A stretch of 64,000 nt of DNA from Coffea arabica. Lineage: Eukaryota > Streptophyta > Magnoliopsida > Gentianales > Rubiaceae. The notes below the pieces were generated by a model. That model saw nothing but the letters and a program-made list of their open reading frames with translations. It was not told the origin of the DNA and made no database searches. Within the stretch, counting starts at the first letter, position 1; every line of letters begins with the position of its first letter. Below, piece by piece: positions 60,411 through 64,000 of the stretch. The position numbers and the translations under genes are program-made. The stretch lies in contig NC_092316.1 of the NCBI RefSeq assembly GCF_036785885.1, positions 50,477,001 through 50,541,000 on the forward strand, given 5' to 3'.

Positions 60411-61247
60411 ATGGAGTCAGCCAACAACAGACTATTAGAAGATCAATATTCAAGAAAAAAAAGGAAGATAACCATCATCATTTCTTTGATCATCTCATTC
60501 ACAATCATTATCAGTTCAATCATCTCAGTCTTAACCATCCTCAAGCACAAAGTAGAGTCTCAATCACTCTCTAATGCACCTCCAAGCAAAGCAATCAGAG
60601 CCACCTGTTCTCTAACTCCATCCCGCCGCTTATGTTTCAAGCAGATATGGAAGCTCCAGCAAAGCCAGGCTTCATCGAAGATTAATCCTTCACAGATATT
60701 TGCTCTTTCACTCGGTGCTTCTTTTGATGAGCTCACCATCCTTAATTCCCAAAGGCAGAGGGTAATCTCAAAAGTCAATGCTTCTTCTGCAAGTGTCTTT
60801 CCATCTCTACAAGAATGTGAAAGTTTGATCAGCGATTCCCTAAGACTTGTTAACATGTCTGTGACAAAAATTGGGATTGTCCCCGATGGCAACATCTTTA
60901 AGGAAACAAAAACCGTTGAGGATTTGATGGAATGGACCTCTGCTGCCAAGGAGAGTCTGGAGAGGTGCAGGGATGAATTGGAGAATGATAATGAAGGATT
61001 GGTATCTGGAAAATTTTATTTGGTGAGAATGAAGATGCAGATGCTTGTGACAAGGAAATATCTGGAGAATAGCTTAGTGATTTTGGCCAAGATGGATACT
61101 ATTCTGGACATGTTTTATCATCCTCTCCAGAGTATTCTGTCAAATTTTATGCTCAGTGCAAGTGGATTTGATTTTGGTATGGTCTTTTTTGCCTCACAGT
61201 ATTTGTTGTTAGTTTTTCTGTTTTGCCTGTTGGTGCGATTATACTAA
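60411..61247 (+). CDS. PMEI-domain membrane protein, paralogue 3
   Basis: An intronless 278-residue protein, the closest relative of paralogue 2 here. The start ATG at 60411 gives MESANNRLLEDQYSRKKRK. A membrane segment follows at about 20-43 (ITIIISLIISFTIIISSIIS). The PMEI domain has Cys66 and Cys75 (CSLTPSRRLC), LQECESLISDSLRLVNMSVT and SLERCRDELE, so all four disulfide Cys are kept. The C-terminal hydrophobic tail (GMVFFASQYLLLVFLFCLLV) ends in RLY. The run RLVNxSVTxxGxxxDxxIFK is shared with paralogue 2. No esterase domain. The function as an inhibitor is inferred from the fold. Confidence 0.82.
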   Translation: MESANNRLLEDQYSRKKRKITIIISLIISFTIIISSIISVLTILKHKVESQSLSNAPPSKAIRATCSLTPSRRLCFKQIWKLQQSQASSKINPSQIFALSLGASFDELTILNSQRQRVISKVNASSASVFPSLQECESLISDSLRLVNMSVTKIGIVPDGNIFKETKTVEDLMEWTSAAKESLERCRDELENDNEGLVSGKFYLVRMKMQMLVTRKYLENSLVILAKMDTILDMFYHPLQSILSNFMLSASGFDFGMVFFASQYLLLVFLFCLLVRLY

Positions 61248-63521
61248 ATTGCAACAGTTATATGACTTCAGAAATGAGGATGGATGTTCTCTTCTTCTTG
61301 TCAAATTTAAATTTCTTTTCCTGACTCTTTAATATTTAAGATCAATCATGTATATACTAGTGATTTACCAAGTCCTAAACCATACACGAGTGAGTATTAA
61401 AAAAAAAAATTTTTTGGGGGGTAAATATGCAAAAAAGATTGAATCAAACTCCAGATATTAGATGCATGATGATCTCTTTTAGAGTTTTAGTATTGTTGAC
61501 TGTTAACTCAGTGTCACAAAAATTCTAAAAGATGTATATGTTCTGTCAAGTTTTTGAAGTCATTTATTTGAATTAAAATTTTCCTTATGTACATTTGTCA
61601 ATATATTGTTGTGTTGCATCTTTCTTTTATCTTTTATTCATGGTCCAGGAGTGATAGACTACGTTTCCAAGTTCTTTTCCCATCTCCCAAACCCCTCAGC
61701 TTCATACAACTTTTCAAAAGCAAACCTTGAGAATTCAGACTACATTATTTTTACCTAATAAATTCCTTAAATTTCACCTGCAATAAATATTCCTTTCTAT
61801 TTATGGCTGAAAATTTTTCCCTTGTCTTTTCTCATTTCATGTTGTCCATTTTTGAACATTCATGAAAGCAAAATGTTGCTAATTTAAATGTTCTGTAAAT
61901 TCTACCAGTGATCGGTCCATTTTCAATCATCATAAAACGTGAGGCTAGAATCAATTGCAGTTTAATATTAATTCTGTCAATTACAGTTTAATTTCCAATT
62001 GATGGTGTTAAAAAAGGGGCACAATGCTCGTATAGTCTAATTTCTTTGGGCATGTCCTAATTTGCAAGAGTTTTATTTTATTTTTGATAACAAAACGTAT
62101 TTCATTAATGGATTGTTGGAAATCATCCAGCACGATTGATATATATATCGTTGCCCTAATGGCAGATAAAATGTGTACTAGAATTGTAGATCTGCAAGTT
62201 AACGGATACAAAAGACCTGAAAAATTAAAAACAGATATAAAACGTACCATCAATTTTAAAATTATCTTCTCATAGAATAAATCGCTGCAGCCCACTTTGT
62301 GCATGTTGCAATCGTCAAATCTGCTAATCAACAGTTGTAAGATTCAATAAAGATGATGAGATCTGCCGACATAAATTCAAATCTAAAATAAATTCATATA
62401 TGACAACAAAATTTGAAGTAAATTCAAATTTAAACAATAAAATAAGGAAAAATAACACAAAATCTCACTTAAAACTCTTAGGAGAACAAAAATTCTCACT
62501 AGGAATCTTAGGAGAAACAAAGATCTCAAAAATTCAGAGGAGACTTTATTAGAAAAATAACAAAAACGAAACCTATGGACTTGAAAAGGAAGGAATTCAG
62601 AGAAAAGGAGCAGCAGAGAGAAGTTGGAGAAGAGGAGCCGTGGCTGTCAGCCTGTCACTACCCCTTTTAGCCCTCTTGGTAGCTTTGCAAGAGTTTTATT
62701 AGTTCCCTCCTATTCATGTCAAATTGAGTGCACATCAAAATTTGCTTGACAAATTTGACTGCAGTCTACCAACGGAGCGAACATTGGATTTTGTTAGTTG
62801 GTTAATTTTGAGAGAATTTGACCAAAAAGGATCGAATTGGACAAGTGGAATACTTGTCCGAAAGAGACACAAGATATTTTGTAGCTTGTCAAACAAATCA
62901 CAAAACCTAATACCACAAAGGACTCAAAAGTAAAATCTAAAATGGAAGAGGGTGAAACAAAACAAGTACTCAACTAAGGGACCAATGGAGTAAATCTGAA
63001 ATAGACGAGACAAAAGTAGAAATATAGCTAAGTTCAAGGTGCTGAAAGTGCAATTATCCAAACACTTGATATTATCCCTCTCTTGCCCAATAATTCATTC
63101 GGGTGTACTTGTGCAGACGTGTCTTACAGAGCAATAATGTACTCGGGCAGGTAGAATAATAGTTTGTTGTAAATATGTCTATTTAATTTACATCATCAAG
63201 ATTTGGTGTACAAATGCATTCAAAAATGGTACTTTTCGCAAATTACACGAACAAATAAACCTACATATATTTAAGTGTACAATCAAATCATAGAACAAGT
63301 ATATTAATCAAGGAAATGGACACAAAGAGTTGTCGGTGTAACTATTTGTAAACAGTATAATATTTTTTTGAACATATTGTAATTCATTACAAACTATTTA
63401 TACAATTTCTTAATAATCATATTAGTATAATCAACCACTTTTCACGTAAAATTATACATATCAATTATGCCATACTTATATGTCATGATCTGGACCGTAT
63501 AATTTCAAAATTTACAGTTGA
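61248..63521. other. Spacer without a recognised gene
   Basis: AT-rich. Around 62460-62550 small repeats of the CTCAC/CTTAGGAGAA type occur (AAACTCTTAGGAGAACAAA, GGAATCTTAGGAGAAACAAA). No exon, RNA gene or complete transposon is supported. Confidence 0.5.
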
Positions 63522-63691
63522 GTCTGTTTGGATTGTAAATTATTTGTCAAAATTTATTTGCTTACATATCATCATTACAATTTTCAACACACCTTTTTAT
63601 TTTCTCAATTATCTTTTTATCTCACATACATCACATCACAAAAAGTGCTACGGTAAAAATATCTTTAATAATTTACAATTCAAAAACAGAC
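63522..63691. mobile_element. MITE, common local family
   Basis: Forward copy of about 170 bp with inverted ends GTCTGTTTGGATTGTAAATT and AATTTACAATTCAAAAACAG-AC. The core reads TTATCTTTTTATCTCACATA, then ACATCACAAAAAGTGCTACG. Confidence 0.8.
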
Positions 63692-64000
63692 CTACTTGAT
63701 AGCTAAATTCGGACCGTAGATTGCTTGGAACGGTTGGTAGGACGTCCATTCTAATCGTATAACAAATATACAATAACCGTATACGGTGACACACACCACA
63801 ATTGCATCCCTACCTCACTGGAATACGACTAACTGTCTTATCCAAACCAGGGAAACAAAAAAGGGCAAAAAAAGAGTAAATAAATGCCCAATATAGCAAA
63901 AAAAAATGCCCAATATAGCAGGAACAGTTGGCTGACAAATGAGCAAAAAAATACTCTACTATATTATTGGTCAATGTTTGCTTGGCACTAATTAAACCGC
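63692..64000. other. End of window, no gene seen
   Basis: AT-rich sequence with a short duplicated phrase AATGCCCAATATAGCA (63882 and 63907 region). Nothing else is supported. Confidence 0.5.

Overview
The window looks like nuclear DNA from a flowering plant, most likely a core eudicot and perhaps an asterid. It is AT-rich, has long introns with plant-type splice sites, a plant-type U2 snRNA promoter, and plant-only gene families (POPEYE-type bHLH, HVA22, PRAF, PMEI). Species is not identifiable by eye. Gene models below were built by joining exons at GT/AG sites and checking that phase and protein family agree.

Layout. 0-6 kb: a U2 snRNA gene, then repeats (a foldback element, a 1.4 kb Mutator-type non-autonomous element with 9-bp target duplication, tandem repeats and a duplicated SINE). 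6.8-9.0 kb: a POPEYE/bHLH47-like iron-response transcription factor (+). 9.5-10.1 kb: a SINE split by a small hAT element. 12.7-15.6 kb: an HVA22-a-like ER membrane protein (+). 16.8 kb: tRNA-Pro(AGG) (-). 17-19.4 kb: a LINE ORF1 relic and a second Mutator-type element with another element nested in it. 19.7-31.7 kb: a PH-RCC1-FYVE (PRAF-type) gene (+), facing at its 3' end a strictosidine-synthase-like gene (-, 31.8-34.0 kb). 35.5-44.2 kb: EB1 microtubule plus-end protein (-), whose 6.2 kb first intron carries a young Copia element. 44.7-49.2 kb: SINEs, a LINE 3' relic, a small MITE and a second copy of the first Mutator-type element. 52-61.3 kb: three intronless paralogues encoding PMEI-domain proteins with hydrophobic segments at both ends, with the ribosomal protein gene RPS14 (uS11) between the second and third. 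The last 2.7 kb hold no gene I can support.

The genes do not form a pathway. They are ordinary housekeeping and regulatory genes set in repeat-rich spacers. Most likely to reward a second look: the double-membrane-segment PMEI cluster; the paired Mutator-type elements; the MITE family with at least seven copies sharing one core; the recent Copia insertion in EB1; and the nested SINE/hAT insertion with both target duplications intact.
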